Positions 49,282 to 59,150 of a stretch of DNA of 64,000 nucleotides are shown piece after piece (position 1 is the stretch's first letter; each line of letters begins with the position of its first letter). Under the pieces are notes generated by a model. That model was given only the letters and a program-made list of their open reading frames with translations. It ran no database searches and was not told the DNA's origin. The position numbers and the translations under genes were made by a program. Source of the DNA: Azospirillum brasilense (lineage in GTDB: Bacteria; Pseudomonadota; Alphaproteobacteria; Azospirillales; Azospirillaceae); NCBI RefSeq assembly GCF_003349955.1, contig NZ_QLKQ01000010.1, positions 1 through 64,000 of the forward strand. Direction: 5' to 3'.

Positions 49282-50154
49282 ATGAACGACACGCCGACCG
49301 ACCCTTCATTCGCCGACATCCGCCCCCGCCTCATCCGCCTCGCCTACCGGATGCTCGGGTCGGTGGCCGATGCCGAGGACGTCGTTCAGGACGCCTATCT
49401 CCGCTGGCTGGCGACCGACCGTGAGACGGTCCGGCAACCGGCGGCCTTGCTGCACACCATCGTCACGCGCCTCTGCCTGAACGAACTGAAATCGGCACGG
49501 CGCCGGCGCGAAACCTACATCGGACCATGGCTGCCGGAACCGATCGTTGACGCCGGGGAAACCGACGCCATCGACGACATCACGCTTCCCTTGATGATCG
49601 CGCTGGAGCGTCTGTCCCCGTTGGAGCGGGCCGCCTTTCTGCTCCACGACGTGTTCGGCATGGGGTTCGACGATGTCGCCACCGCCATCGGCCGTGAAAC
49701 GGCGGCCTGCCGCAAACTGGCCAGCCGGGCGCGTGACCACATTCAGGCGGCCCGCCCACGCTTCACGGTGACGAAGGAACAAGGGCTGGAGATCGCCGCC
49801 GCCTTCTTCACCGCGTCGCGCGAAGGCGACATGGAGCGGCTGCGCCGGCTTCTCGCCGATGACGTGACCGCCAGCGCGGACGGCGGCGGCAAGGTGCCGG
49901 CCTCGCAGCGTCCGCTGATCGGAATAGGCGAGGTGATGGCGCGACACCTTCAGCTCGCGCAGGAGTTCAAGCAGGCGCCATCGCTTCTCATCCGCTACGC
50001 CGTCATCGACGGGCTCGCCGGCTTCATTTCCATCGAAGGCGGCGGGATCGTGCAGACCACCGCCCTGCAGATCGAGCAGGGAAGGATCGTCGCGCTCTAC
50101 ATCACCAGGAACCCCGACAAGCTGCGGCGCGTGGACGGTGTTTCGGTGCAATAG
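49282..50154 (+). CDS. sigJ: ECF41-type RNA polymerase sigma factor (SigJ-like)
   Basis: 290 residues, much longer than a plain ECF factor. Sigma regions 2 and 4 occupy residues 10-170 (RLAYRMLGSVADAEDVVQDA, then LSPLERAAFLLHDVFGMGFD). The linker has the ECF41 hallmark WLPEP (83-87). The C-terminal SnoaL-like domain (about 175-290) carries DGGGK (200-204), the counterpart of the ECF41 DGGGR motif that tunes activity in place of a separate anti-sigma factor. It is probably autoregulated from the promoter before the ABM gene. Confidence 0.92.
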   Translation: MNDTPTDPSFADIRPRLIRLAYRMLGSVADAEDVVQDAYLRWLATDRETVRQPAALLHTIVTRLCLNELKSARRRRETYIGPWLPEPIVDAGETDAIDDITLPLMIALERLSPLERAAFLLHDVFGMGFDDVATAIGRETAACRKLASRARDHIQAARPRFTVTKEQGLEIAAAFFTASREGDMERLRRLLADDVTASADGGGKVPASQRPLIGIGEVMARHLQLAQEFKQAPSLLIRYAVIDGLAGFISIEGGGIVQTTALQIEQGRIVALYITRNPDKLRRVDGVSVQ

Positions 50155-50223
50155 ATGGCCCTGCCGACGACCCCGCCGATCCGTGGCGCTCCACGGTCGC
50201 TCGGACCATGGGGACGCCCGTCG

Positions 50224-51180
50224 TCAGCGGCTGATCATCGGCTTCAGCCAGGGCGACGAGGCGAACACGTCCGTGAAATAGCCCTGGGTGAGGATGGCGC
50301 GGCCGGCCTTGTTGATGCGTGCCGGCAGCGACCCCAGTTCGCCCTTGCGGGCGACCACGAAAACGGACCGGCGGAAGCTGGCCGCCGGGAAAGGCAGCAC
50401 CTTCAGGCGCCCCAGATGCTGGCGGCTTTTCACCAGCGCGGTCGGCGGCAGCAGGCTCCACCCCATCTCTTCAGCCACCATGGCCATCATGGTGTCGACG
50501 GCGTCGAAGGCGAAGCTGCGCGGGATCTCCATGCCCAGCCGGCGCAGGTGCTGGTCCACCATCCGGCCCAGGCTGCTGTCCACCGTGTTGCGGATCAGCG
50601 GCAAAGCCTGCGAGAGCGCGCGCAGCCCGGCCTCGTCGGCGACGTCCGGCGCACTGCGGGGCACCAGAAGCACGAAGGGCTCGCTGAGCAGCCGGAAGCT
50701 GTCCACCTGATCCAGGTCGTCGAAGGATTCGTTGGTGAAGATGACGTCCAGGCGCCGGGCCATGAACTGCTCCCGCAGCTGGCGGCTGAGCCCCGCCGCG
50801 ATGCTGAAGGACGGCACGCTGTCGCGCAGTTGCTGGAGCAGCCGCGGCATGAAGGGGGCGGCCAGCGTGTCGATGCAGCCGAGCCGCAGTTCCGGCACGA
50901 AGAGCGTGTCCTTGCCGCCGATCACCGCCGGCAACTGACGGGCGTCGCCGAGGATCCGTTTGCTCCAGTGCCACAGCCGGTGGCCGGAGGCGGTCAGCGC
51001 CATCGGCCGGATGCTCCGGTCGAACAGCTGGGTGGCGAAGGCGGTTTCCAGTTGACGCACCACGTGCGACACGGCCGACTGGGTCAGCCCCAGCTGGCCC
51101 GCCGCGCGGGTCATGTTGCCCAGCTCCGCCACCGTCACGAACACCTCCAGGGAATCCAGGTCGAAGTCGCGGTGGCGCAT
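50224..51180 (-). CDS. LysR-family transcriptional regulator
   Basis: 318 residues from the ATG at 51180; the frame extends to 51543 across the divergent gene but without coding character. HTH: LEVFVTVAELGNMTRAAGQL followed by TQSAVSHVVRQLETAFATQL. Full C-terminal effector domain. It is divergent from the MmgE/PrpD gene and placed at the head of the catabolic island, so it is the likely regulator of the transporter and enzymes downstream. Confidence 0.92.
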   Translation of the reverse strand: MRHRDFDLDSLEVFVTVAELGNMTRAAGQLGLTQSAVSHVVRQLETAFATQLFDRSIRPMALTASGHRLWHWSKRILGDARQLPAVIGGKDTLFVPELRLGCIDTLAAPFMPRLLQQLRDSVPSFSIAAGLSRQLREQFMARRLDVIFTNESFDDLDQVDSFRLLSEPFVLLVPRSAPDVADEAGLRALSQALPLIRNTVDSSLGRMVDQHLRRLGMEIPRSFAFDAVDTMMAMVAEEMGWSLLPPTALVKSRQHLGRLKVLPFPAASFRRSVFVVARKGELGSLPARINKAGRAILTQGYFTDVFASSPWLKPMISR

Positions 51181-51346
51181 GGGGGTGGTGGGTTCCGTCG
51201 GTCGGTAGGCGCGGTGGTGCGCGAGGGGCGCCGCATTATGAATCCAATTCATCCCGATCATGAAAGTTCTTTCTTGGCCTGACGGAGGACGAGGGTCGCT
51301 GGCAGCCTCGCCGGATCGTCCGCCACCGTTCGCGCGAGGTTCCGCC

Positions 51347-52738
51347 ATGACCGCCTCTCCCGCCGCACCTCCTTCCTCCCCACCCGCCGCCCGGCTCATC
51401 GGCCATTGGCTGGCCGGTCTGGACCGGGGCGGCATTCCCGAGGAGGTCGCCACGGTCGGCCGGGGCTGCATCATAGACACGCTGGGCGTGGCGCTGGCCG
51501 GTGCCGACGCCGCCCGCATGGCGCGGGAGGAGGCGCTGGACATTTACGCCCCCGGTCCGTGCACCCTGCTGGGGGGCGGGCGGCTGTGCGCCGAGGGGGC
51601 CGCCTTCGCGAACACCGCCGCCGCCCACGCGCTGGATTTCGACGACAATTGCTACGCCGGCTTCGTCCACGGTTCCGCCGTGGTGGTGCCGACCGCCCTG
51701 GCCGCGGTGGAGGCCGCCGGCGGGACGGGGGCCGATCTGCTGACCGCGGTGGTGGCCGGGTCGGAGGCGGAATACGCGCTGGCCATCGCGCTCGGCAACG
51801 GCGTGTACGAAGCCGGCTGGTGGACCACCGCGCTGTTCGGCACCGTCGGAGCCGCGGCGGCCGCGGCCAAAGCCCTCCGGCTGGACGGCGACCGGGCCGC
51901 CGACACCATCGCATTCGCGCTTTGCGGGGCCGGCGGCCTGCGGGCCTGCTTCGGCACAAGCGCCAAGCCGCTGCTGGCCGCCCAGGCCGCCGCGAACGGG
52001 CTGCGCGCGGCGCGGCTGGCGATGCGCGGCGGGGCGGTGCCGCACGGCGTGGTCGAGGACCCGCGCGGCTTCGCCCGGCTGGTGGCGCAGGGCCGGTTCG
52101 ACATCACGGCGCTGGACGCCCTGGGCCGGCGGTGGCACCTGCTCGACCCCGGCATCGACACCAAGGCCTATCCGGTCTGCCTGTCCTCGCACGCCGCGGC
52201 CGACGCGGTGCGCGACCTGATGGCGGAGCACCGGCTGGACCCGTCGGACATCGTGGCGGTGCGCTGCGTCGTGCCCCCGGTGGTGGCCGCCAACCTCACC
52301 TACGACCGCCCCGCCACTCCCGGCGAAGCCCGCTTCAGCCTGCCCTTCGCGGTGGCCTGCGTGATGCTGCATGGCGACCTGACGCTGGATCATCTGAGCG
52401 GACCGACGCTGTCCGACCCCCGCCTGCGCGCGGCCATGGAGCGTGTGAGCCTGCGGTCCGATCCCGGCTGGAACGCCGATCCCGACCGGGCGCGGCTGGC
52501 TCCGGAGGGCGCTGACGTGACGGTGGAGACCCGCACGGGGCAGAGCGTCCGCCGCTTCTGCGCCTCGGCGCGCGGCACCGTCGCCCGCCCCCTGTCGATG
52601 GAGGCCCACACCACGAAGTTCCTTGCCTGCGCCGGCCGCGCCATCGGCCCCACGGCGGCGCAACGGCTCCACCGGCGGCTGTCGGCGATCGACGCCCTGC
52701 CCGGCCTGGATGGGTTGCTGGACGGCGGCGCGGACTGA
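51347..52738 (+). CDS. MmgE/PrpD family protein
   Basis: 463 residues from the ATG at 51347 (GAGG upstream). The helical N-terminal domain has AFANTAAAHALDFDDNCYAG, and the C-terminal lid domain has DPGIDTKAYPVCLSSHAAAD. The family includes 2-methylcitrate dehydratase, cis-aconitate decarboxylase and iminodisuccinate epimerase, so it acts on small di- or tricarboxylates. Which one cannot be set from sequence. It is the first gene of the island, 322 bp before the binding-protein gene. Confidence 0.9.
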   Translation: MTASPAAPPSSPPAARLIGHWLAGLDRGGIPEEVATVGRGCIIDTLGVALAGADAARMAREEALDIYAPGPCTLLGGGRLCAEGAAFANTAAAHALDFDDNCYAGFVHGSAVVVPTALAAVEAAGGTGADLLTAVVAGSEAEYALAIALGNGVYEAGWWTTALFGTVGAAAAAAKALRLDGDRAADTIAFALCGAGGLRACFGTSAKPLLAAQAAANGLRAARLAMRGGAVPHGVVEDPRGFARLVAQGRFDITALDALGRRWHLLDPGIDTKAYPVCLSSHAAADAVRDLMAEHRLDPSDIVAVRCVVPPVVAANLTYDRPATPGEARFSLPFAVACVMLHGDLTLDHLSGPTLSDPRLRAAMERVSLRSDPGWNADPDRARLAPEGADVTVETRTGQSVRRFCASARGTVARPLSMEAHTTKFLACAGRAIGPTAAQRLHRRLSAIDALPGLDGLLDGGAD

Positions 52739-53060
52739 TCCGCGCTCCGATATCATACGAATGCGTTCATGGTGCCGACAAAAAACATTCATGGTACGGG
52801 ACAGGGGCCGATGAATGAGCCTAATTTTTAGGCATGATTATCGGTGGGACGAACCAAATCCCGACGAAGAAATCCGGACTTTGTCTGTGGTCGAAAATCG
52901 GGCATCCCGCTCGCATCCGCAAAAATGAGTATTTTTTAGGCACACCATGACCCACCGGACGGCGCGTCCTCGGTCGTTCCGTTCATGACACGTCTGTGAG
53001 AGCGTCGAGGCGACAGGAACCAAGGTCCACAACGGACCCCGCAAGCAGAGAGGCTTCATC
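52739..53060. promoter_or_regulatory. AT-richer control region before the ABC transporter operon
   Basis: No gene is present. A direct repeat TTCATGGT occurs at 52766-52773 and 52788-52795, 22 bp apart (two turns). A small dyad GCCTAA-TTT...TTAGGC lies at 52819-52833. Both are candidate LysR or other regulator sites. No clear sigma-70 or sigma-54 promoter could be fixed by eye. Confidence 0.45.
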
Positions 53061-54563
53061 ATGGTGAAACGGTTGGTGGCACGGGCTGTGCTCTCGGCTT
53101 TCCTCCTCTCCGGCACGGCGCTGGCCGCGCAGGCCGCCGGCACGCTCAAGGTGGCGGTGGATTCGAACCTGAACACCCTCGACCCCGCCAAGATGAAGGG
53201 CGGCCAGGAGTATGTGGCCGCCTACCTCCTCTTCAACGGCCTGACGGCGATCGCCGCCGACATGACGCTGAAGCCGGACCTCGCCGAGCGCTGGGAGCAC
53301 AGCGCCGACCTCAAGACCTGGACCTTCTTCCTGAAGAAGGGCGTGAAGTTCCACAGCGGCCGCGAGATGGACGCCGAGGACGTTCTCGCCACCATCACCC
53401 GCATCCAGGACAAGGCGACCGGCTCCACCGCCCGCGTGAACTTCGAGATCGTGGAGTCGATGAAGGCGGTGGATTCCCACACGGTGGAATTCACGCTGAA
53501 GTCCCCCTACTCCGGCTTCGCGGAGCTGTTCGGCGAGCGTCAGGCCCGCATCGTGCCGCGCGACGCCCTCGACACGCTGGCCTCCAACCCGGTCGGCACC
53601 GGCCCCTTCCAGTTCGTCTCCTTCGCGCCCGGCGACCGCATGGTGGTGAAGCGCAACCCGACCTATTTCGAGGCCGGCCTGCCGAAGCTGGACGAGGTGG
53701 TGATCCGCATCCTGCCCGAGACGGCCAGCCAGGTGGCGGCGCTGACCACGGGTGAGCTGGACCTCGCCTGGAACCTGCCGCCGGAGGCGGTGGACAAGGT
53801 CAAGGCGACGTCCAACCTGAAGGCCGAAGCCGTGCCGACCTCAACCTGGGACGGCGTGATCATGAACGGCACGACCAAGCCGTTCGACGACGTGCGCGTC
53901 CGCCGCGCCGTGGCGACCGCGCTGGACAAGCAGGCGATCACCCAGATCGCCCTGTTCGGCTACGGCACGCCGACCCATTCGCCGATCCCGCCGAGCCATC
54001 CCTACTTCAATAAGGATCTGCCGATCGCCAAGGGCGACCCGGCCGCCGCGAAGAAGATGCTGGCCGAGGCCGGCTATCCCAACGGCTTCGAGGTCACCCT
54101 CTACACCCCGGCCGGCCGCGCCACCCGCGAGCGTCTGGGGCTGGCGGTCCGCGAGCTGCTGAAGCCGGCGGGCATCACCGTCAACGTGCAGCGCGTGCCC
54201 TTCGACGTCTTCCTGAAGGACATCGAGGGCAAGGCGGGCTTCTACATCGACGGCTTCTTCAGCCGCCCGACGATCGATACCTCGGTCTACCCCTGGTACC
54301 ACTCGCGCGGGTCGTGGAACGCCGCGCTGTGGAACTACAGCAACCCGGCGATGGACAAGCTGCTCGACGGCGCCCGTCAGGCGTCCAGCGAGGAGGAGGC
54401 CAAGAAGCTCTATGGCGAGGTGCAGGCGCTGGCCGTCCAGGACGCCCCCGGCGTCATCCCCTACGTCATCAACCACGTCAACGGCGTGAGCGCGCGGGTG
54501 CAGGGCTTCACCTCCCACCCGATGATGTTCCTCGACCTGCGCAACGTTTCGGTCGGCCAGTAG
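53061..54563 (+). CDS. ABC transporter periplasmic binding protein, peptide/opine type
   Basis: 500 residues, signal peptide VLSAFLLSGTALAAQAAG. SBP_bac_5 features: LKVAVDSNLNTLDPAKMKGG, LAERWEHSADLKTWTFFLKK and RRAVATALDKQAITQIALFG. Within the family it resembles proteins that bind non-peptide ligands, such as opines or agropine-like compounds, but this is a weak inference. It is the first gene of a four-gene importer operon (binding protein, two permeases, double ATPase). Confidence 0.94.
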   Translation: MVKRLVARAVLSAFLLSGTALAAQAAGTLKVAVDSNLNTLDPAKMKGGQEYVAAYLLFNGLTAIAADMTLKPDLAERWEHSADLKTWTFFLKKGVKFHSGREMDAEDVLATITRIQDKATGSTARVNFEIVESMKAVDSHTVEFTLKSPYSGFAELFGERQARIVPRDALDTLASNPVGTGPFQFVSFAPGDRMVVKRNPTYFEAGLPKLDEVVIRILPETASQVAALTTGELDLAWNLPPEAVDKVKATSNLKAEAVPTSTWDGVIMNGTTKPFDDVRVRRAVATALDKQAITQIALFGYGTPTHSPIPPSHPYFNKDLPIAKGDPAAAKKMLAEAGYPNGFEVTLYTPAGRATRERLGLAVRELLKPAGITVNVQRVPFDVFLKDIEGKAGFYIDGFFSRPTIDTSVYPWYHSRGSWNAALWNYSNPAMDKLLDGARQASSEEEAKKLYGEVQALAVQDAPGVIPYVINHVNGVSARVQGFTSHPMMFLDLRNVSVGQ

Positions 54564-54630
54564 CGCCGTCGACGGCGTCGGGAGCGCCCGCCGCGCTCCC
54601 GACGACCCCGGGCCAAGGGAAGCTCTCTCC

Positions 54631-55587
54631 ATGCTCCTCTACACACTCACCCGGCTGGCCTACCTGGCGATGGTGCTGGTCGTCATGTCGATCCTCGTCT
54701 TCCTGGTGACGCAGGCGATGCCGGGCGACGTCGCGTCGATGATCGCCGGACAGTTCGCCTCGAAGGAGGTGATCGACGCCATCACGGTCAAGCTCGGCCT
54801 CGACCAGCCCCTGATCGTGCAGTACGGCCGCTGGGCCGCCGGCATCCTGCAGGGCGATCTCGGCCGCTCGCTGGTGCTGGAGCAGCCGGTGGCACCCATC
54901 CTGATGGAGGCGCTGAGCCGGTCCCTGGTCCTGGCGGTGGTCGCCCTGGCGGTGGTGACGGTGATCGGCATCGGCGCCGGCGTCCTGGCCGCGGTGCGCC
55001 GCGGGCGGATGGCCGACCAAATGGTCTCGGGCGTGTCCTATCTCGGCATCGCCGTTCCCGACTTCTTCTGGGCCATTGTCCTGGTTCTGATCTTCGGCAG
55101 CTACCTGAAATGGCTGCCGACCGGCGGCTACGCGCCGCTCGCCGACGGCTTCGTGCCCTGGGCGTCGCATCTGGTCCTGCCGGTCGTCACGCTGGTGCTG
55201 ATGCTGATCGCCCGCATCGCGCGGCTGACCCGCTCCAGCATGATCGACGTCCTGCAGACCAACTACGTGAAGTACGCCCGCGCCAAGGGCCTGCCGGAGA
55301 AGGTGGTGATCGTCCGCCACGCCCTGCGCAACGCGCTGCTGCCGACCATCACCGTGCTCGCCATCGACTTCGGCCTGATCCTCGGCGGCGTCGTGGTGAT
55401 CGAGACGGTCTTCTCCTTCCCCGGCATGGGCCGGCTGCTGCTGTTCGCCATCCAGCGCCACGACCTGCCGCTGATCCAGGCGACCATCCTGATCATCTCG
55501 ACGGCCTACTGCCTGGCGAACCTGGCGGCCGACCTGCTCTACGCGTTCGTCAACCCGAAGATCCGCCATGGCATGGGGAACGCCTGA
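54631..55587 (+). CDS. ABC transporter permease, DppB type
   Basis: 318 residues with about six membrane segments. The N-terminal TRLAYLAMVLVVMSILVFLV is typical of DppB/OppB. The EAA loop (TNYVKYARAKGLPEKVVIVR, then HALRNALLPT) contacts the ATPase. Its stop overlaps the next permease start region. AAGGGA precedes the ATG. Confidence 0.95.
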   Translation: MLLYTLTRLAYLAMVLVVMSILVFLVTQAMPGDVASMIAGQFASKEVIDAITVKLGLDQPLIVQYGRWAAGILQGDLGRSLVLEQPVAPILMEALSRSLVLAVVALAVVTVIGIGAGVLAAVRRGRMADQMVSGVSYLGIAVPDFFWAIVLVLIFGSYLKWLPTGGYAPLADGFVPWASHLVLPVVTLVLMLIARIARLTRSSMIDVLQTNYVKYARAKGLPEKVVIVRHALRNALLPTITVLAIDFGLILGGVVVIETVFSFPGMGRLLLFAIQRHDLPLIQATILIISTAYCLANLAADLLYAFVNPKIRHGMGNA

Positions 55588-55588
55588 C

Positions 55589-56452
55589 ATGACCGCCGCG
55601 AGCCCAACCCGCGCAGCGTCCTCCCGCTCCGCGCCGAAGCGCTGGCCCACCTCGCTCGTCCTCGGGATCGCCCTGCTGGCGCCGCTGCTGGTGGTCGCCG
55701 TGGCCGGCCCCTGGCTGGCCCCCTACCCCTACGACGAGATGAACATCATGAGCCGGCTGCAGCCGCCGGGGCCGGACTTCTGGTTCGGCACCGACGAGTA
55801 CGGCCGCGACGTGTTCAGCCGCACCCTCGTCGGCACGACCAACTCGCTGGTCATGGGCGTCGCCGCCACCGCCATCAGCCTGCTCGTCGGCGTGCCGCTG
55901 GGGCTGGTCGCCGGCTACGGCCGGGGCCGGACCGACGAGATCATCATGCGCTGCATGGACGTGCTGATGTCCTTCCCGCCCATCCTGCTGGGCATCCTCG
56001 TCCTGGCGGTCACGCCGCCGGCCCTGTGGAAGGCGGTCGTCGCCATCGGCATCGTCTACGTGCCGCAGGTGGTCCGCCTGACCCGCGCCATCACCCTGGA
56101 GCTGATGCAGGAGGAGTTCATCACCGCCGCCCGGCTGCGCGGCGAGAGCACCGCCTACATCCTGTTCCACGAGATCCTGCCGAACATCTGGCCGCCGCTG
56201 GCGGTCGAGTCCAGCCTGCGCGTCGTCTTCGCCATCCTGCTGGGCGCCGCCCTCAGCTTCATCGGCATGGGCGCCCAGCCGCCCTCCTCCGACTGGGGCC
56301 TGATGATCAGCGAGGCCCGGCCCTTCGTCGAGCAGGCGCCGTGGATCGCGCTGTGCCCCGGCCTCGCCATGGGCATCACCGTGATCGGCATCAACCTGCT
56401 GGGCGATGGACTGCGCGCCGTGCTGGACCCCCGCAACACGGGAGGACACTGA
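55589..56452 (+). CDS. ABC transporter permease, DppC type
   Basis: 287 residues from the ATG at 55589, directly after the upstream stop. It has the N-terminal hydrophobic segment, the extracytoplasmic DppC mark FWFGTDEYGRDVFSR and the EAA loop EFITAARLRGESTAYILFHE. It pairs with the previous gene to form the channel. Confidence 0.95.
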   Translation: MTAASPTRAASSRSAPKRWPTSLVLGIALLAPLLVVAVAGPWLAPYPYDEMNIMSRLQPPGPDFWFGTDEYGRDVFSRTLVGTTNSLVMGVAATAISLLVGVPLGLVAGYGRGRTDEIIMRCMDVLMSFPPILLGILVLAVTPPALWKAVVAIGIVYVPQVVRLTRAITLELMQEEFITAARLRGESTAYILFHEILPNIWPPLAVESSLRVVFAILLGAALSFIGMGAQPPSSDWGLMISEARPFVEQAPWIALCPGLAMGITVIGINLLGDGLRAVLDPRNTGGH

Positions 56453-56456
56453 CTCC

Positions 56457-58577
56457 ATGACCGCTCTCGTGCCCCTTTCCGCCGCCGCGTCCCCCGATCC
56501 GACCCCCGCGACCGCCGCCATGTCCGCCCTGCTGGAGGTGCGCAACCTCACCATCAACTACGCCAGCCCGCGCGGCACGCTGCGCGCCGCCAGCGACGTC
56601 AGCTTCGCGATCCGGCCGGGCGAGGTCATGGGGCTGGTCGGCGAGTCCGGCTCGGGCAAGAGCACCGTCGCCATGGCCATCCTCGACCTGCTGGGCGAGG
56701 CCGGGCGCATCGACGGCGGCGAGATCCTGTTCGAGGGGACCGACCTGCGCCGCCTGTCCGCCGGGCAGCGCCGGAGCTTGCGCGGCGACCGCATCGCCGC
56801 CGTCTTCCAGGACCCCTTCACCTCGCTGAACCCGGCGCTGACCGTCGGGCGGCAGATCGCCGAGCCGCTGGTCCAGCACAAGGGCTTCACCCCCCGGCAG
56901 GCAGCACCACGGGTTGAGGAGCTGCTGGCCGAGGTCGGCATCCGCGAACCGCGGCGCATCGCGCAGTCCTACCCGCACCAGCTGTCGGGCGGCATGCAGC
57001 AGCGCGTGCTGATCGCCACCGCGCTCGGCTGTGACCCCAAGCTGCTGATCCTCGACGAGCCGACGACGGCGCTCGACGTCACGGTCGAGGCGCGGATCAT
57101 CGAGCTGCTCGCCGGCCTGTGCGAGAGCCACCATCTGAGCGCCTTGTTCGTCTCCCACAACCTCGGCATCGTCAACCGCATCTGCAATTCGGTCTGCGTC
57201 CTCTACGGCAGCGAGGTCGTGGAGACCGGGCGCACCCGCGACGTGCTGGCCCGGCCGGTCCATCCCTACACCAAGGGTCTGGTGGCGGCGCTGCCGCGCA
57301 TCACCACGGACCGCCGGCACCGCCTGTCCTCGATCCCCGGCACGGTCAGCAAGCTGTCGGGTCCTCCCGACTCCTGCGTCTTCGCGCCGCGCTGTCCGTT
57401 CGCCGAGGAGACCTGCCGCCGCCTGCCCCAGGCGCTGCGCGGAGACGCCGCCGGCAACAGCGTGCGCTGCTGGAAGGCCGAGGCCCTGTCCGGCACCCCG
57501 TGGCCGGAGGAGTCGACCGCGTCCCGGCCGCCGGCGACGCCGCCGGCCCGCACCGCCCCGCTGGTGCAGGTCGATGCGCTGCGCAAGGTCTTCGGCGAGC
57601 GCCGGTCGATCCTGCCGTGGCTGCGCCGCGACGGCACGGTGGCGGTCGACGACGTCTCCTTCACCATCCAGCGCGGCGAGGTGCTGGGCGTGGTCGGCGA
57701 AAGCGGCAGCGGCAAGAGCACGATCGGCCGCTCGCTGCTGGCCCTGATCGAGCCGACCGCCGGCACGGTGCTGTTCGACGGCGCCGACTTCGTCAAGCAG
57801 GCCAAGGAGGGCGACCGCGACCTGCGCCGCCGCGCCCAGCTGGTCTTCCAGAATTCCGCCGCCTCGCTCAACCCGCGCAAGACGGTGGGGGCGGCCATGG
57901 AGCGCCCGCTCGTCCTCGCCGGCCGCCAGGGCGAGGCGGAGCGCCGGGAGATGATCGCGGCCCTGCTGACCCGCGTCGGCCTGCCCGCCGCCTACGCCGA
58001 CCGCTACCCGCACGAGCTGAGCGGCGGCGAGCGCCAGCGCGTGAACATCGCCCGCGCCCTGGCCACCGACCCGGAATTCGTCGTCTGCGACGAGGCGGTG
58101 TCGGCGCTCGACGTCTCGGTGCAGGCGAACATCCTCAACCTGCTCGCCGACCTGCGGGACGAGTTGGGGCTGTCCTACCTGTTCATCACCCACGACATCG
58201 CCGTGGTGTCGCACATCGCCGACCGCGTGCTGGTCGTCTATGGCGGCACGATTTGCGAGGAGGGTCCGATCGGACGGGTCCTGCGCCCGCCCTACCACCC
58301 CTACACCGAAGCGCTGCTGTCGGCCGTGCCGCGGCTGAGCGGGGCGGAGGACGGGCCGGAGCCGGAGCGCATCCTGCTGGAGGATTCCACGGCACCGCCC
58401 GGCGGCGGGGGCTGCGCCTTCCGCGGCCGCTGCCCGCGCAAGCTCGGCACCATCTGCGACGAGCGCGCGCCGCCGGTGCAGACGGCAACCGACGGCCACC
58501 GCATCGCCTGCCACATCCCGCTGGCCGAGCTGGCGGAACGGGCGTCGGTCTTCCCCGAGCTGGCGGCCCTGCACTGA
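56457..58577 (+). CDS. fused double ATPase of the peptide-type ABC importer (DppD-DppF)
   Basis: 706 residues containing two full ATPase domains. First: Walker A GESGSGKS, signature LSGGMQQR, Walker B LLILDEPTTALD. Second: GESGSGKSTIGRS, LSGGERQRVNIARAL, FVVCDEAVSALD. Each half ends in an oligopeptide-type C-terminal Cys-rich segment (FAPRCPFAEETCRR; FRGRCPRKLGTIC) that may bind an Fe-S cluster. The fusion of D and F subunits is common in alphaproteobacteria. An ATG at 56520 would trim a non-conserved N-terminus. Confidence 0.95.
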   Translation: MTALVPLSAAASPDPTPATAAMSALLEVRNLTINYASPRGTLRAASDVSFAIRPGEVMGLVGESGSGKSTVAMAILDLLGEAGRIDGGEILFEGTDLRRLSAGQRRSLRGDRIAAVFQDPFTSLNPALTVGRQIAEPLVQHKGFTPRQAAPRVEELLAEVGIREPRRIAQSYPHQLSGGMQQRVLIATALGCDPKLLILDEPTTALDVTVEARIIELLAGLCESHHLSALFVSHNLGIVNRICNSVCVLYGSEVVETGRTRDVLARPVHPYTKGLVAALPRITTDRRHRLSSIPGTVSKLSGPPDSCVFAPRCPFAEETCRRLPQALRGDAAGNSVRCWKAEALSGTPWPEESTASRPPATPPARTAPLVQVDALRKVFGERRSILPWLRRDGTVAVDDVSFTIQRGEVLGVVGESGSGKSTIGRSLLALIEPTAGTVLFDGADFVKQAKEGDRDLRRRAQLVFQNSAASLNPRKTVGAAMERPLVLAGRQGEAERREMIAALLTRVGLPAAYADRYPHELSGGERQRVNIARALATDPEFVVCDEAVSALDVSVQANILNLLADLRDELGLSYLFITHDIAVVSHIADRVLVVYGGTICEEGPIGRVLRPPYHPYTEALLSAVPRLSGAEDGPEPERILLEDSTAPPGGGGCAFRGRCPRKLGTICDERAPPVQTATDGHRIACHIPLAELAERASVFPELAALH

Positions 58578-58689
58578 CCGTCTGATCCGCAACCCTTTCC
58601 GGGCAGCGTGACGACCGGGACGGCTTCGGCCTCCCGGATACGCCCTCCCCATGCCCGGCGCCACCCCTCACCCAAGAGAGAACCGACCC

Positions 58690-59112
58690 ATGACCACCCA
58701 CACCCGCATCCGCAAGTTCAACACCAAGAAGACCTATCCCGAGCAGGCGCTGGACAACGACCTCTGCCAGACGGTCGTGGCCCGCGGCGCGATGGTCTTC
58801 GTGCGCGGCCAGATCGGCCAGAACCTCGACACCAGCGAGAGCGTGGCCATCGGCGACGCCGCCGGCCAGACCGAGCAGGCCATGAGCAACATCAAGATGC
58901 TGCTGGACGAGGCCGGCGCGAAGATGGAGCACATCTGCAAGATCACCGTCTACATCACCGACCCGCGCTACCGCGAGCCGGTCTACCGCACCATCGGCAA
59001 GTGGCTGAAGGGCGTCCATCCCGTCTCCACCGGCATCGTCGTCAGCGCCCTGGCGCGGCCGGAGTGGGTGGTCGAGGTCGACGCCATTGCCGTGATCCCC
59101 GACGCTCCCTGA
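58690..59112 (+). CDS. Rid (YjgF/YER057c/UK114) family protein
   Basis: 140 residues from the ATG at 58690. Rid fold: AMVFVRGQIGQNLDTSESVA, EQAMSNIKMLLDEAGAKMEH, CKITVYITDPRYREPVYRTI, WVVEVDAIAV. RidA proper hydrolyses reactive enamines/imines using a conserved Arg. Here the nearest Arg (ALARPEW) is offset, so this may be another Rid subfamily specialised for the pathway. Its place between transporter and hydrolases suggests it clears an imine intermediate. Confidence 0.9.
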   Translation: MTTHTRIRKFNTKKTYPEQALDNDLCQTVVARGAMVFVRGQIGQNLDTSESVAIGDAAGQTEQAMSNIKMLLDEAGAKMEHICKITVYITDPRYREPVYRTIGKWLKGVHPVSTGIVVSALARPEWVVEVDAIAVIPDAP

Positions 59113-59150
59113 TTTCCCGCATCCCACAGAAGAAACCTGGAACGCCCGCC

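Noticed and set aside
52819-52833. Terminator after the MmgE/PrpD gene
   Set aside because: The dyad arms are only 6 bp and are not followed by a T-tract.
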